Origin: Liolophura sinensis
Lineage: Eukaryota; Mollusca; Polyplacophora; Chitonida; Chitonidae
Assembly: GCF_032854445.1 (NCBI RefSeq)
Contig: NW_027017957.1
Span: forward strand, 312,001 to 376,000
Direction of reading: 5' to 3'
Length of the DNA: 64,000 nt
Numbering within the stretch: the stretch's first letter is position 1; the number at the start of each line of letters is the position of its first letter. A program made the translations under genes and the position numbers. The notes beneath the pieces were generated by a model that did no database searches, had not been told where the DNA came from, and saw only the letters and a program-made list of their open reading frames with translations. Shown here one piece after another: positions 32,301 through 44,821 of this stretch.

Positions 32301-32696
32301 AAATAGTGAATTGTCAGCCTTGATTTTAGAACGTTAGTGTTGAGATATGCATCTATAAGTATAAATATACACTACACTGGGCCGTTGTTATTTGAGTGCA
32401 ATGTGTACTATTCTGAACATAATACACATTCATGTTGGCCTACTTTTAGGTACAAACTTATCCCGGCGATGAGGCGAAGGATTAATATTTTTAGTTTACT
32501 TCCCAACAACAGAACAACATGTAATATCAGTCAACATTTCAGCATAATGAAGCTTGGCATTAAATAATTATTCAAATATTGAAGATTTTCACACGCATTC
32601 ATGTAATTATAGTGAATGTACGAGACTCACGTATAACTGATAAACTGATACGACAACTGTACAAGCTTGTAAACATAAACGGTCGATAAAACCTAC

Positions 32697-33029
32697 CTTT
32701 AACATCCAGAGTAACGCTGTCTGTCCTGTTTCCATATTGACAAAACCATCTGTACCTGCTCGTGTCTTCTGTGACGTTCTCTATCGTCACTGTGTAAACC
32801 TCTTCACCGTTGACGTGTTCACAACCCCCGGATAACCCGGCTGGTGGTGGCTGTAGCGGTACTGAGTCACACTGAACGGAGGTGTATATACGGGATGTTT
32901 TCTGACCATCCAAACGTTTCCAGCTGAGAAAAGATGTATCAGTTCTTTGTCTGGTTACCTTACACTCCAGGGTAAATGGACGACCGGCCACGACATCACC
33001 TGGTGCTGTGATTAACTGTACTGAGTCAG
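32697..33029 (-). CDS. Ig-domain exon (first Ig of the leftward gene)
   Basis: A 333-bp phase 1-1 exon with a ccAG acceptor at 33031-33030 and a GTAGGT donor at 32696. It encodes an Ig-like domain starting DSVQLITAPGDVVAGRPFTL. The first cysteine follows in LECKVTRQRTD, the core tryptophan in SFLSWKR and the second cysteine in YRWFCQYGNR. A further pair (VQCDSV and GGCEHV) could bond. It joins in frame to the signal-peptide exon at 33511-33562. On the other side it can join the Ig exon at 7993-8304 across about 24 kb. An N-glycosylation site is seen in ENVTED. Confidence 0.8.
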
Positions 33030-33510
33030 CTGGCTCAAATCAGAATATAAGAATTTCTCTCATTGAAAGAAAACAAACCATAATAACCCTTACAGAAGAA
33101 ACTAAACTGAATATCAGATAGGCATAGACGAATAGGCATTTTGCACAGGCTTTGTGTCTTTTCTTGTCTACAATACCTACTTAATTCATAAGACACCTCG
33201 TTCCAGTAAACAACGACGGCGAATGATGAGCACTAGCACTGTATGGAATCATGTCAGAACGTTTAATTTAGCACAAGCATTCCAACCTTTAATGTGCAAC
33301 CTGGGCAGAATGTATTATTTTCATACGACTACAACGTACATATAACGTGTGGTATTAAAACAAATATCGGTGATGTGTATATGCTGGGCTATTAGATATG
33401 TAGACTAGAAACACTGGTGATCATTTTGCTAACAATAAGAAATTCAAACTTTCTCCATAGAATATAGCAGTGTGAAGTTGAAGCAATACCATAATTATCA
33501 ACAAATATAC

Positions 33511-33562
33511 CTGCAAGTATGTATGAAGTGATAAACACGGTCACCACGAATTCTCTGAGCAT
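33511..33562 (-). CDS. Signal-peptide exon of the leftward Ig gene
   Basis: ATG 33562 opens 17 codons plus one base, MLREFVVTVFITSYILA, a textbook hydrophobic secretion signal with small residues at the end. It is followed by a GTATAT donor in phase 1. It splices in frame to the Ig exon at 32697-33029, so the mature protein would start near the Ig domain. The exon is too short to be called by frame length alone. The evidence is hydrophobicity, the donor and phase agreement. Confidence 0.7.
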
Positions 33563-34344
33563 CTCGTCACAAAGTCGTGTATGTCTCCACTAAATCCTCC
33601 AGAAAAGATCCTGTCATACTATGCCTTCAGGGAAAAAGTGTCAGTCCTTCTTAAGGGAAGTAACTCCTGTAACCGTTTACAATTTTCCGAGAATACGTAA
33701 ATCTTTCATACAAATATATTCCGTAGAGAAGCTTGTATATAAACTCATATCTAAAATTATGACTAGTTGATGTGTTTTACACAACAATAATAACTGTAAA
33801 CGCTGAATCCCTTTACATAACGAAACATAACATAACTAGTCTCGTCGTCATATGACTGAAAAGTCGTTAAACTCACTAACTCATAACTTGTCTTTGTCCT
33901 GGGTTCTACGATTAATCGGAAGTCGAAGTAGAGCGCGCATGCCCTCTCCATCTATTTTCTAGCACACTTGACTGGTTATCATTTCAAAGTTGATTGACTG
34001 AACAGACGAGTTTCTCGTGAGAACATAAGGATTGTTTTGTATGAGACAATGGTGACCACTGCTGTGGGTATTACTAAACTTGAAACTGGGCTGAAATGAG
34101 GCGGCTGTAAGAGTGAGAACGAAGGCCTATAGCTGTATGACACAGGTATGATATCCACTTATCTGTACACTTGCTGCTTTTTTGCCAGTGTTTATTTCCA
34201 TTGTGAAGAAGTATCAGACGGACTGTAGATATACTCTCGATGTATTGCATAAAAATCGATAAAACCTTCATTTTACGACCAGCTGGTTGCTTTGTAAAAG
34301 AATGATTTGTCTGTGTTTATTGTTCAAGGTATCTAAGACCCGAT
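33563..34344. promoter_or_regulatory. Shared upstream region of two divergent genes
   Basis: The 782 bp between the start codons of the leftward Ig gene (33562) and the rightward gene (34345). A bidirectional promoter and both 5' leaders must lie here unless non-coding first exons exist. No firm TATA or initiator was identified. Confidence 0.5.
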
Positions 34345-34429
34345 ATGTCTATCCCGAGATCATGGACGAGGTTTCTGTCAGTTTTTCTGACTGAGTTTCT
34401 GCTTCTCCTGGTGAAAATAGATGCTCAGT
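34345..34429 (+). CDS. Signal-peptide exon of the rightward gene
   Basis: ATG 34345 opens 28 codons plus one base. MSIPRSWTRFLSVFLTEFLL runs into LLLVKIDAQ, a strong secretion signal, and a GTAAGT donor follows in phase 1. It joins in frame to the exon at 34873-35169. Confidence 0.72.
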
Positions 34430-34872
34430 GTAAGTCTCCTATTTTGATTTTCTGGATAAACACTAAATGTATATTGTTAAAGCTTGCTATTCGAACAGAC
34501 TCTTTATTGGAGAATGTTTTGTTTTAGTCACGAAGGAAGCCTATCCCAGATTACGACGGCAGAGGAAGCCAACATGAGCTAAGTATTGATGAGAAGCCCC
34601 TCGGGCGCCATGATCTGTGAATGTTTCTCTTCGCTCATGTGCATTGCTCAGATAATTAACCCAACTGGCCTGTCCCAGATTTAAAGTCATCATTGTTTTT
34701 GAGAGAGAGCTGTCAACACCTGTAAAACTCATTAGTATTGATAAGAAACATTTGGCCATGGAGCTCAGATAGGCACTTCATTTTTTTTCTTTTGGATTTT
34801 TGACATGAATTTCAGGAAAACAATTCATATCTTTCTGTTGTTTTTTTTTGTTTTAATTTCCATGAATTACAG

Positions 34873-35169
34873 CCCTTGAAGTAAGGACAGGAGAATGTAG
34901 CAGATTTATTGGAAGTCAAATAGAGATGACTGGCAAGTACAATTCACTTCCTGGAGATCCCACGGAATGGCAAAGGCCGGATATTACTGGCATCGGGACA
35001 TGTCAACCGAATGTTTCCTGTACACCATTTCTGCCAGGATATAAAATATATTACAACAACTCTGGTCTAGACTACACGTTATTAATAACAGCTGCATCTC
35101 CTATTGATGAAGGACTGTGGGAACTAATAGATGGGGTAACTCCACTCTCCACTTCCCTCACCTTTACAG
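34873..35169 (+). CDS. Ig-like extracellular domain exon
   Basis: A 297-bp phase 1-1 exon after a ttacag acceptor and before a GTAAGT donor. It encodes LEVRTGECSRFIGSQIEMTG, then TEWQRPDITGIGTCQPNVSC, GYKIYYNNSGLDYTLLITAA and a final strand LSTSLTFT. Size, phase and the strand pattern near the end (a D-E-G-L-W turn instead of the usual D-x-G-x-Y-x-C) suggest a divergent Ig domain that has lost the standard second cysteine but gained others. Several glycosylation sequons are present. It is extracellular by inference. It resembles the variable N-terminal domains of invertebrate recognition receptors, without a specific match. Confidence 0.68.
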
Positions 35170-38100
35170 GTAAGTAACATGGACACTTGCTGATCTAAGA
35201 AAAACAAATCAAATTACTGCCATTGTCAAAATGTTAATTAAGTGATCAGTGCTGTAATCCTGTGCAAACTATTGGTTAAAAATGAGATTGTTCAAAACAA
35301 TGAATTTTCGACAAAGATAAAGCACAAATTTCTCTCTGCTCTCCGGGGTCAACAAAAGAATTTTACCCGGCATGGATTATGTGGAACTAGATTGGTATAT
35401 AAGTTTTCTTATGTTTGGTCAGAGCATGACGTTAATAAACAGATACCGTGGCTACTAAAAAGAAATCGATCGTTTATGAGGTAAAGTGGCAGGTGGTACA
35501 TGTACATGTCCCTACGTAGTGAGTAATTTTCGATTGCCACTGGCCGATCAGACGGGTTAAAATGTTAACATACACTTATGACAGCTGCAGGACACACCCA
35601 CAAAGGGTATGTGAATCACACTGGGAGGTGGGGGGGGGGGGGGGGTGGTCATATACCCTGCGCAATAAAATTACCGCGCAGGATTATAATAGAAAGGATA
35701 ACTCAGTTGCCTATTGTCGCCTGCAGGAGCTGTCTGTCGCTAAAAATAGAGGATAACGTCCAAGTGTCTCAAGGCGGCAAGAAGCGATTTGCATCTCATA
35801 CCAGTGAAGAATTGTTGAAAAAAAAAATGCCAAACTTATTCCATAGTCGATTAAATTGTGTAATTCAACCGCAGCGAGAATATTTCGCGAATACCTCCTC
35901 CCCCCCCCCCGCCCCACCCCAAAAAACAAATTGTGGATTTTGAGGCATACGACCCCGTGAGTGTTAATGAGGCTTTACCGCACTGTTACACTCACTGTAG
36001 CAAAGAAGGCGGTCTTCACTACGTACAAATTCCCTAAAATGTTTCCGGTGTGGATTAAATCGCTATCTAAAAGCTTCGCCCCATTGTAAGAAATTTGACA
36101 TCATCAGGGATTTCATTTCAAACATATGTCAGTAAACTGCATCCCGATCTGGACAGGCTCTGGCATCATTTCTAGATGAAGAAAATGTCTGATTTACCAG
36201 GAGACCACTTGAAAAGTGCACTATATCACCCTTCATGTCCAAACTAAATGAACATTGCAACCTGTCCCAAATAAATACCAATCACACCATCCGTGCCACA
36301 GGGGCCACAATACTTTCAACGGTTCAACTTCAGCTCGTCACAAATTATGGTGGTCACGGGTCACAAAAGTATGTGGAGCCTTGCTGTGTATCAGTGTGTA
36401 TCCAAAAATGAAACATTAGTAAGTGGGAAGCCATGACTGCTGGTATGTTATCAACAAAACCTAGTGTGCCTATCTCTGGAATTCAACCTCCTTTAAACTT
36501 CCCGCTACGGTGACTGCCAGTTTATCATCAACAAAGCCTACACCATCTAGCTCTGTCATGTAACCTCCAGTCATACTTCCCGCTACTGTAACTACCAGTT
36601 CATCAATTCATCGATTCATGATTCTTTGGCGCATCATTGTTACGTAATTGAGCCTGAAGAGTTGAACTAAAGTCATTTTTGTTTGTGACGCTGCATTTCA
36701 TGGCGCGTCATTGTCACGTCACGTCACCATGCAGCGCCGTCTGTATGCGGTATGACTTGAATGATATTTCTTAGCTCAGCTTTACCTATACTCAAGAATG
36801 GCTTTCTGTTTGATAAATACTGTATCGTTATCCACGTGTTTAGAAGTGTATATGGGGATTTAAACCCTAGGTGTGAATTTTTAACCCTTCTCCGCCGCAT
36901 AACTTATAATGTACTATAGACTTTATGGGTAACTTCTTTATAAGAGATTAGGTTTGACAAATTTATCAGTTGAAATTAGATCCACGGTTCAGTTTATTGG
37001 CCGCTCTAAACGACGTTTGGTGAAAATGAAGATTTGTTTGAGTCCTATCGGGGCATTTCTGAGGTGGTGAAAATTTCCACCGGTTTACCAAAATAGTTCC
37101 AGTTTTAGAGTGTACTGCCGCAGTATGTTTTTGCTTTCTATTTTGGTATGTAAACGCCCAAGGCATCGTTGTTGTGAAGCACAGTGTATAGTTCATAAAT
37201 TACTGGCCAACTTAGGTTATTTAAATATATAATTGTGAACTGCATTTGTTTCTCTGGCGTAACATTATTGGGTTGTAGCTGAACAGATATCAATAAACAG
37301 TTGTTCCTTTCTGTATCGACTATGGCAAACAGCATATTGTGCCCTCAGAAACCCATCTTGATGGATTTGGCAAGTGATAACGGCTCTCCATTGGAAAGTT
37401 TTTGAATCCTTTTACCGTTCTGTTTTTCTCGTTTGCGTGAATAATCATGTTCTGATACACTGTATGGTCGAATAATTTTGTTCAATAAGACAAAAAAGAT
37501 TAAATGTTAGAATTCGGTAAAATTAAAAGCCACAAAGGTGACATAGAATCTGGCAATTCGTCTCGTACTTATCCAATAATCACACTTATGAAACATGTTT
37601 GAAGTTATGTGGATCTCTCTATATAAGGGACATTTTTCATAGTTAAATTTTTATATATGTCAACTTCACATGTCGTATTATCAGGTACGACGTTGTCCGT
37701 CTCTCTGTCCGTTCGTTGTAACGACGTTATCGCAACATAGGTCAAACGTTTTCAGATAATGTTTTCATATGGTTTGCTGGTTTACCTGGAAATGATTTAG
37801 GTGATTGCGCAAACTGGACGTTTTACGATCAACCGACTTGTTTTAACAGCAGTTAAGTTGTCCTGGAAAGCGGTTCGGCAGAAATGGGAAATTTAAACTA
37901 GAAAACCATGCATGGGGCTAGCTCAACCTTTTATTGGCTTGTATGAGTGAGAACTAGACAAGTGACAAACCATTAATTATTACTTTTCTCGTCACCACGT
38001 CTGCCTTACCAAGTAAGCAAACTGAATATATATCGTGTCATATTTATGGCTAGCGTGTGGGAAATGGCTTAAGCGCCGAAAAACGGTCTAAACGGGACAA

Positions 38101-40479
38101 CATGTACCGGCCGGTTAAGGTAGATTGATATGAGGCCGAATTTTAAACAATCTCATGCCAAATGTCAAAGACTGAAGGTTCTACTTTCTCCCAGTTATAC
38201 AATTTATTTACAAAATCTTTACGTCTTGAAAGGACTATCTTCTTATTAGTTCTCATATTTATCTTTCTCAGCTCTCTAAAGTTCGGACCTCTCACTAGCA
38301 GACTTCTTAGATAATTATTGTTTTAAAATATCAAGGTTACCCGTCATGAGATGTTGATATGGAGAGTGAAGTCTGATGATTCAGTCAAAACTGTATCTAC
38401 CAGATGTATAAGCAGACATCTCAAAATCTTTAACTGTTTGCGGACATCATAGCAAACCTCTGGATCATTTAAATCAATACCTCTATCTAGGTACTTTGAT
38501 TCTAGAAATTCTAGGAATTTTTAGCAGTATGAACTGTTCTGACTTGATGGTACAGTCGAAAACAGGACATGTTTCGCCATACACGGATTACAGAAAGTGT
38601 ATAAGTGGATGCTACTTCCGTAGCTATTTTACCCAGTATTTTAAGAGGAAGTGCATATAGTACTGTGCATAGAGCATGCATGCTATTAGTTGTTGTAGAC
38701 AAACCTACCAGACAGCTGACTGTTACACGTATGTTACCATGAGCTTCCTCCTGCCATGGCTGCGTTGATTTCTTTGACGGCTCCGGTGTGAACATTTGGT
38801 TGTGTTATGTTAGAATCGTGCGGCTGACTGGATGTCATGTTGCCAGTCCTCATAACATTGTCATTTAAGCCATAATGAACCACGCTCCATCATCCAAAAT
38901 AAATCAGGTTCCCGGATTTTCCGTTCGTCATTGGAAACGGTATCCTTTGGAGAGGGACAAATCGTGTCTATTATTTGAATCCTGAAGTGATTCCATCCAT
39001 GGTATGAAGGAGAGAAATGTTTGCTCATAAGCAACTGTGTTTTTTTCTGGGCTGATTCTGTGTGGCCATTTACCGTAGATGTAATTTCTGGGTCGTTTTT
39101 CCAACATACTGCTGACCGCACCTTTTGCATGAAAACAAATGAATGTAATATTATGACAGATCTACCTCCTTTGTTTTAAACACAATACGTGCGAGATGGC
39201 AGCATTCTGCACTTGGTGAACTAGCGGTAGGCGGACACGTGTGACCTGAACTGAAGGTTTACTGGTCAACAACTTTTCATCAGCTAGTCATCGCTGATTT
39301 TCCTCGTATCAAGGGTTATATCAGTTCATCTTGAAGACGGATCCACTTTATCACATCATGGAGGTACATATGTGGACCATTGCAAGTCATAAGTTGGATA
39401 TTACACACACAATAAGGGGGTAACTTAAAGCAAATGTTTGAGCAAATGTCCTGTGGTTTGCACTCTTGCATCAAGGTAAAAGATTATCTGAGTGGATTTG
39501 CTGTTATAGTTATATAAGATATGGCAGATTATTTCCAAACTTTCAATAACTATGTTAGGTACACGTTTGTGAAAAAGTACGTTTTTTGAATCCTAGCGAC
39601 AAGATGAAAAATGTACAGTTATGATAGATGAATATTCGAGTGCACTACGGGTAGTAATTCAATAAATCAACAAGGAGACATGAATGAAAACACAATTCTG
39701 AAGTCTCCATTTTCATTCACTTCATTGCAGTAATGTATAAGAAAAAAACAAAAATGTATGAGTGTTGATTGAAACAGGTGTTGTTTTTAGTGCAGTACCA
39801 TTTTAATATACATGTTCACGATAAATTCTTCAAAAATATGGTTGCGTCGTAGCATGGCAAGTATAAATGAGTGAAATCAAGAAGCTTGCCCTGAGAACGA
39901 GCACTTCTGTTGCAGGTCTGGTTCAGCCAGGGTCAGAAGAGAAGCCATTTAATCCACTGCCTTACAGCACATTGATCTTCACACCATGCGTGCGGCGAAT
40001 AGCTTATAATATTGCAGTTGCACTGCGCAATAACCTTTTGGCTCACGGGTTCTAGTTATCTTTTCATAGTTTTGTATGATGTTGACATCTTGGCAATTGC
40101 CTACATTTTTACGTCTGTATAGCATGATTCAAGGATGTTCAGTATATAGCAAAGCTTTCAGACATGAACCCTTCGTGAGCAATTAGAAAAACAACTGGAC
40201 TTAGCTCTGTAAATTATCTTGTTCGATTGCTTTATGTCAAGGAATTTGAAATTAGGAAATTCTAACAAAAAATTTAAATTTGTGTTAAAGAACTGTTAAC
40301 CCTTTGAGGTCACATAAAAATTATCAACCAATAATCCTTTCACAAAACTTATAAATATGATTTTTTCTGAAACGATAACGCTAATTGCCTTGATGAAACA
40401 TAATTTAAATTTTTAGTACTTCCTCACTATAAAATTAGTGGGTAAATATTCATAACTGTTGTTTTGTTTGTTTGACCAG
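35170..40479. other. Large intron of the rightward gene
   Basis: Holds a 16-bp G run at 35630-35645, a C-rich stretch near 35900, and otherwise AT-rich sequence. The open frames near 35562-35943 are extended by these homopolymers and have no domain. No exon in the right phase was found. Confidence 0.5.
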
Positions 40480-40601
40480 CAAACCTTACAGCAGTAAATG
40501 TGAACTGTGCTGCCATCAACACCAGCAGTGGTTACACGGAGTCTGTGACATGCACTACAGAATGTGTAGAAGACGCTATAAGCATCTCCTACAATCTTTC
40601 G
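40480..40601 (+). CDS. Exon, first half of a cysteine-rich domain
   Basis: Follows a gaccAG acceptor and ends at a GTATGG donor, phase 1 to 0. It encodes NLTAVNVNCAAINTSSGYTE, then SVTCTTECVEDAISISYNLS, with three cysteines and N-glycosylation sites. It joins in frame to 41810-41990 to form a domain of about 100 residues with seven cysteines. I do not recognise the domain family; it is extracellular by context. Confidence 0.6.
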
Positions 40602-40616
40602 GTATGGTAAATGACT

Positions 40617-40795
40617 TTATTTATTTATTTATTTTTTTGATTGGTGTTTTACGCCGTACTCAAGAATATTTCACTAATACGACGGCGGCCAACATTATGG
40701 TGGGTGGAAACCGGGCAGGGCCCAGAAGAAACCCACGACCATTCGCAGGCTGCCGCAAGACCTTCCCACATACAGCTGGAAAGGAAGCCAGCATG
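40617..40795 (-). repeat. SINE copy, minus strand
   Basis: Begins 15 bp after the exon donor, with the reversed TTTATTTATT tail, gttttacgccgtactcaaga core, the cggcggccaacattatggtg block and the ccacgaccattcgcaggctg block. It extends into the tRNA-side sequence (ggaaggaagccagcatga). Confidence 0.9.
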
Positions 40796-41809
40796 ATAAA
40801 TGACTTTAAAATAAGGCTCTAACATGTATGTCGATTTCATCATGTGTCACTTTTGTGTTTTTATCTACTTATTTGTGATATTGTTTACGCCTTAAATAAC
40901 ATTTTGCAATAATGCATCCAAGCGTTTTGTTCTAATAATTACAACCCTTTTTCGAACCAGTAAATTCCACAAAATTAAATGTAATTTTTTCTGGACAAAA
41001 GTAACACAGATTTAGTGTTCTGTCTCTTCTTTGGTCACTTACTTCATTCTCTACAAGACAAGCTTGATGAGAAAAGGATGTATTTTATCCACAATGTTGA
41101 CTTATTATTGATCATGCATTTCACTGAATTCCAACCAGTTGGTAATAAATGACACAGTAGATAGGCTTGGTGTCTGACTGGCTCGCAAAAATAAGAAGAG
41201 TAAATCATGTGTTACAGTATTATTTTTTATCAATTATTTTTGAAATTTGACGACATCCATCGAATATTATTAGGACAAGTGATACATGCCTTTCGAGACC
41301 AGTGACGTAATAAATTGCAAATATATTAAACCCTTTTTTACCTAATTTTACTTAAGTCACGATGCTAGGGTGCGTGAAAGTTGCTTTCCATTTAAACATT
41401 TACACTTAGAATAAAAATGTAGCTTTGGTAAGCAAGAGGCCAGCGTTCATGGGCTGTACACATGACTATTCGCCGACTGTCACACTGTCGGAGCTCCTCT
41501 TAGTTTTAGTGCGCATAGCCTTCTGTTTGGCGCCTACATGTGCTCTGTGAAAACTGGTGGCCAAAATGCAAATATGCGTCATTTTGTGTACCAGCAGTAC
41601 ACAAATTGTATAATTCAGGTAATACATCCACAGTGACGTGCGCATTTATGTGTGTACCGCTGATATGCATGTCATTTGTGGGTGTGGTACATGAATCACA
41701 CAATTGTTGTTTGTGAGCACTACAGTATAGTAATACATGATCGCATGCTAGTACTCTATAAACAGGTTTAATTTTGTCTATTTTCTGAACAGTTCCATTT
41801 CATTTTAAG

Positions 41810-41990
41810 GCCAACTTGCCTACTACTCAAACCCACAGCAACAGTACAGGGTGCCCAACTGGGGCTCGGTATTCCTCCACGATCCCTCTCGACAGCAACC
41901 TACACAGCGGAATCTCGGAACTGTGTTACATATTGTCCAGCGGAAACTGTAACCATACACAGACCGACCATTGCATATCAGTTGTGATAC
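41810..41990 (+). CDS. Exon, second half of a cysteine-rich domain
   Basis: Follows a tttAAG acceptor and ends with a GTAAGT donor, phase 0 to 1. It encodes NLPTTQTHSNSTGCPTGARY, then SELCYILSSGNCNHTQTDHC and a final ISVVI strand. It has four cysteines. The hydrophobic last strand and phase 1 end suggest a self-contained extracellular module. Unrecognised family. Confidence 0.62.
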
Positions 41991-43422
41991 GTAAGTATGA
42001 TGGTTTTAGTATGACCTGTCGCGTATTGTACTTTGTGTCTAACCCAGTATAGACATTATCTTTATTTGTTTTGAAACGGAAGTATACCGGAGACAGAATT
42101 TCTACTGTCCTAAGTGCCCAATATGTACACAATAGAAAATCAATTATGAAAACATGACTCTCTGGAGCTAATAGATACATGTATCAGTTCTGTTTTTGAT
42201 ATGAACTGACAAATTATTGCCCCCTCATGAAGAGAATGGGTATATAGTCATCGCTGTTTATGTGGACTTAGACATGGGTCAGTGCATTGGCCCAGTTTGC
42301 TGCTTTCTTAGAAATACGAGATAATCAACTTGAGAAACTGATTCATGCACCGTTCTGTTTGAGTGATCACAGGTGAAGTGCATAGTTTTGCATATTTAAT
42401 GAATTTCATGATTTTCATTGGTCATCGAGCTCCTGCTGTGAAAAATCGGATAAACTTGAAGACGAGTTGCATTCGGACAAAAGATGTGCATATGTAATAA
42501 CATGTTTGATTCTGATGGATGAGCGCCAGGTTTTCTGTAATTTGCCCACATCATGTAAAGTAATATCAGAAGAAACATAAAGCTCAGAGGTTATATTGTG
42601 TGTTCAGAGTATGGGATATTTCCGACCATATACGAAACTGTCTTGATCCGTTGCATATGTAATGAATCCTGAGCCTCAAGAGTAAAATGGTTGTGACAAT
42701 ACTAACTGTAAATATTGTGTGCAGGATCTGTTTGAAAACCATACAGTTGGCATATCTAACGAATTCCTGTATTATTATAGGCCGCTGGTCCCTGAACAAA
42801 ACTTGCTTCTAATATCTATAATTTACTGCTGTAAATATTTTGATACATGTACAGTGTTGAGTTCAGGTTGACAATTTGATCAACAAAGTCCTGATTCATC
42901 TCTACGTCTCGAGGTTTTGTTTTTTGAAATGACACAAACATTGTTTTGGCTTGTCCCTTACACCATAACTATCTCGCTGTGCGAGATAAATGCCCGAGTT
43001 ATTTTTTGTTACAAATGACTAAATATATAGTTTGCATGACTCTATGGTTCCGTACTGCTCCGTACTTACGGTATAAATCCAAAGTGTATTTTATTTATTC
43101 CTTTTGGAATGACCAAGAAAGAGTTTTTTGCATGTCCAAATACGGCTCCATATTCTGCTTAGGTTTTATGCATTTTTCATTTTTATTTTCCTTGTAAGTG
43201 TTTATAAACAAGTTGATTCGGATGTATATTTGCCATTACATATATGTCATTCAGATCTAACATTATATTTATTACGTGCGACTGACATACATGTAATTAC
43301 GCGTAAAGCAGCAAGGTGTAGTCGTGAATTGTGTTATAGTAAAAACCTACTTGAAGTGTAAATAAAGTTATAACTTCTAACGTCGGGTTCAATTCTACAT
43401 AATGTTACTCACCATCTTAAAG

Positions 43423-43560
43423 AGACACTGGCAGAATCCACATCAACCACAGAGCTAACGACACTAACCAGCTTTACTACTGATGTCACTTTCACTGATT
43501 CGGTTCAGAGCACTGCTAATCTAACCCTTGACACTCCTGTTTCTGACAATGTCGTTAATG
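43423..43560 (+). CDS. Thr/Ser-rich exon (mucin-like stalk), end uncertain
   Basis: After an aaAG acceptor the phase-1 frame reads TLAESTSTTELTTLTSFTTD, then VTFTDSVQSTANLTLDTPVS, without stops to 43593. The composition is typical of an O-glycosylated stalk between receptor domains and the membrane. No strong donor was seen; GTGGCA near 43561 or GTCGGT near 43573 are possible. Confidence 0.5.
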
Positions 43561-43699
43561 GTGGCAAGCACGGTCGGTGTAGATTTCTTAAGTGACAGGT
43601 ACACCTGTTGCCAACCCTAAGTGTTTTTGCTGTGCTCATTTTCGTATTGCATTTGTACGTTGCTTTTTATTTGCCAACCTGTTTATTTGTCATAATTTA

Positions 43700-43790
43700 T
43701 TTACTTGTTTTTTTCCACCACAATGCTGGCTGTCGCCGTCATATAACGGAAATATCCTTGAATACGGCGTAATACACCAATGATTCGCCG
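43700..43790 (+). repeat. SINE 3' fragment
   Basis: Diverged core: ccaccacaatgctggctgtc, cgccgtcatataacggaaat, gaatacggcgtaatacacca. An old, truncated copy in an intron. Confidence 0.8.
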
Positions 43791-44778
43791 ATAAATGCTC
43801 TTGACGGTTACTGGATTATTACATTTTTAAATATTACATGCTGAAAGACGTTCTTCAAAAATCGAGAAAGTAGATGTTATAGTGTGCATAAGCATTTAAT
43901 GAAATGTTGACTGTTATGTTGTACTGAGGCAATTGTGCTTAACGCAAGCCATTTATTATAAGCTGCTTCAAAACAGATTAGAGCATCATTCATGTACTTT
44001 TCGCCATTAATATGTGCTTCAGTGCTTGTAAATCTCTTTTATTTGTTTTATTTTTTTTCATTTAAATTATTTGCCTCAAAAGTATGAACTTATTAATGTT
44101 AGTTTCGTTAATTAGAACGTGCTAAAAGGGAATTTTGTCGAACATTAGATGTGCTAGATTCGTGTCTATTAAGTAATAGCCTCAGAATTGTAGGCAGTTG
44201 CCCTTGGAAACGATTTGTTGCACATTCTTCAATTTTAATTTCGTCTTTTGTGAATGTGCATATAAAAAGGTTGTAAAGCATAAAGTATAATACATTGGAT
44301 CGCACTTGCAATAAAAAAGATAATTCCCTTATTCCACGATGCAGAGTCGCCCAGTTTAAACAAGATACTCAAAGTGCAAAACGTGGTCAGTTTTGACTGA
44401 AGTTATATGAATGTACCCAAAGCCTCTTAAAGTGTTATTTTTCAACAATCATGAGAGAAAAAGTTTGACAAGGGCTTTTACAACATGGCTACTCGTAAAC
44501 AATGACCGTCAATGCTATTTCCCTAATGTTGAGGTCCATCGTCTCTGTTTTCCAAATTTTAAAAAATTAATATTTTTCTGTGATACCTGTGCCGTATTTC
44601 TTTTTTTTCTGTGTACATGTATATATAGAGGTAGTCGTTATGTTCACTTCAAAGCTGTACAACCTACGTGTACAAATAACTGCTTACAGTAATTTTGGAC
44701 CAGCTTAAAAATTAGTTGTGTTGTTTGATTAGTAAACATGCATGCCGGGTTTTAACGATCAATGGGCTTTCTTCACAG

Positions 44779-44821
44779 CCTACGACGAAAAATATCCCTC
44801 CTACAACAACAACAACTACTT
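44779..44821 (+). CDS. Candidate short Pro/Thr-rich exon
   Basis: A cttcacAG acceptor and a GTAAGA donor bracket 43 bp. In one frame it reads PTTKNIPPTTTTTT, which would extend the Thr-rich stalk of the rightward gene. The phase match to the previous exon is not proven because that exon's end is uncertain. Confidence 0.3.

Noticed and set aside
35562-35943. Open frames around the G and C runs in the rightward gene's intron
   Set aside because: Homopolymer-driven length, no splice support, no domain.
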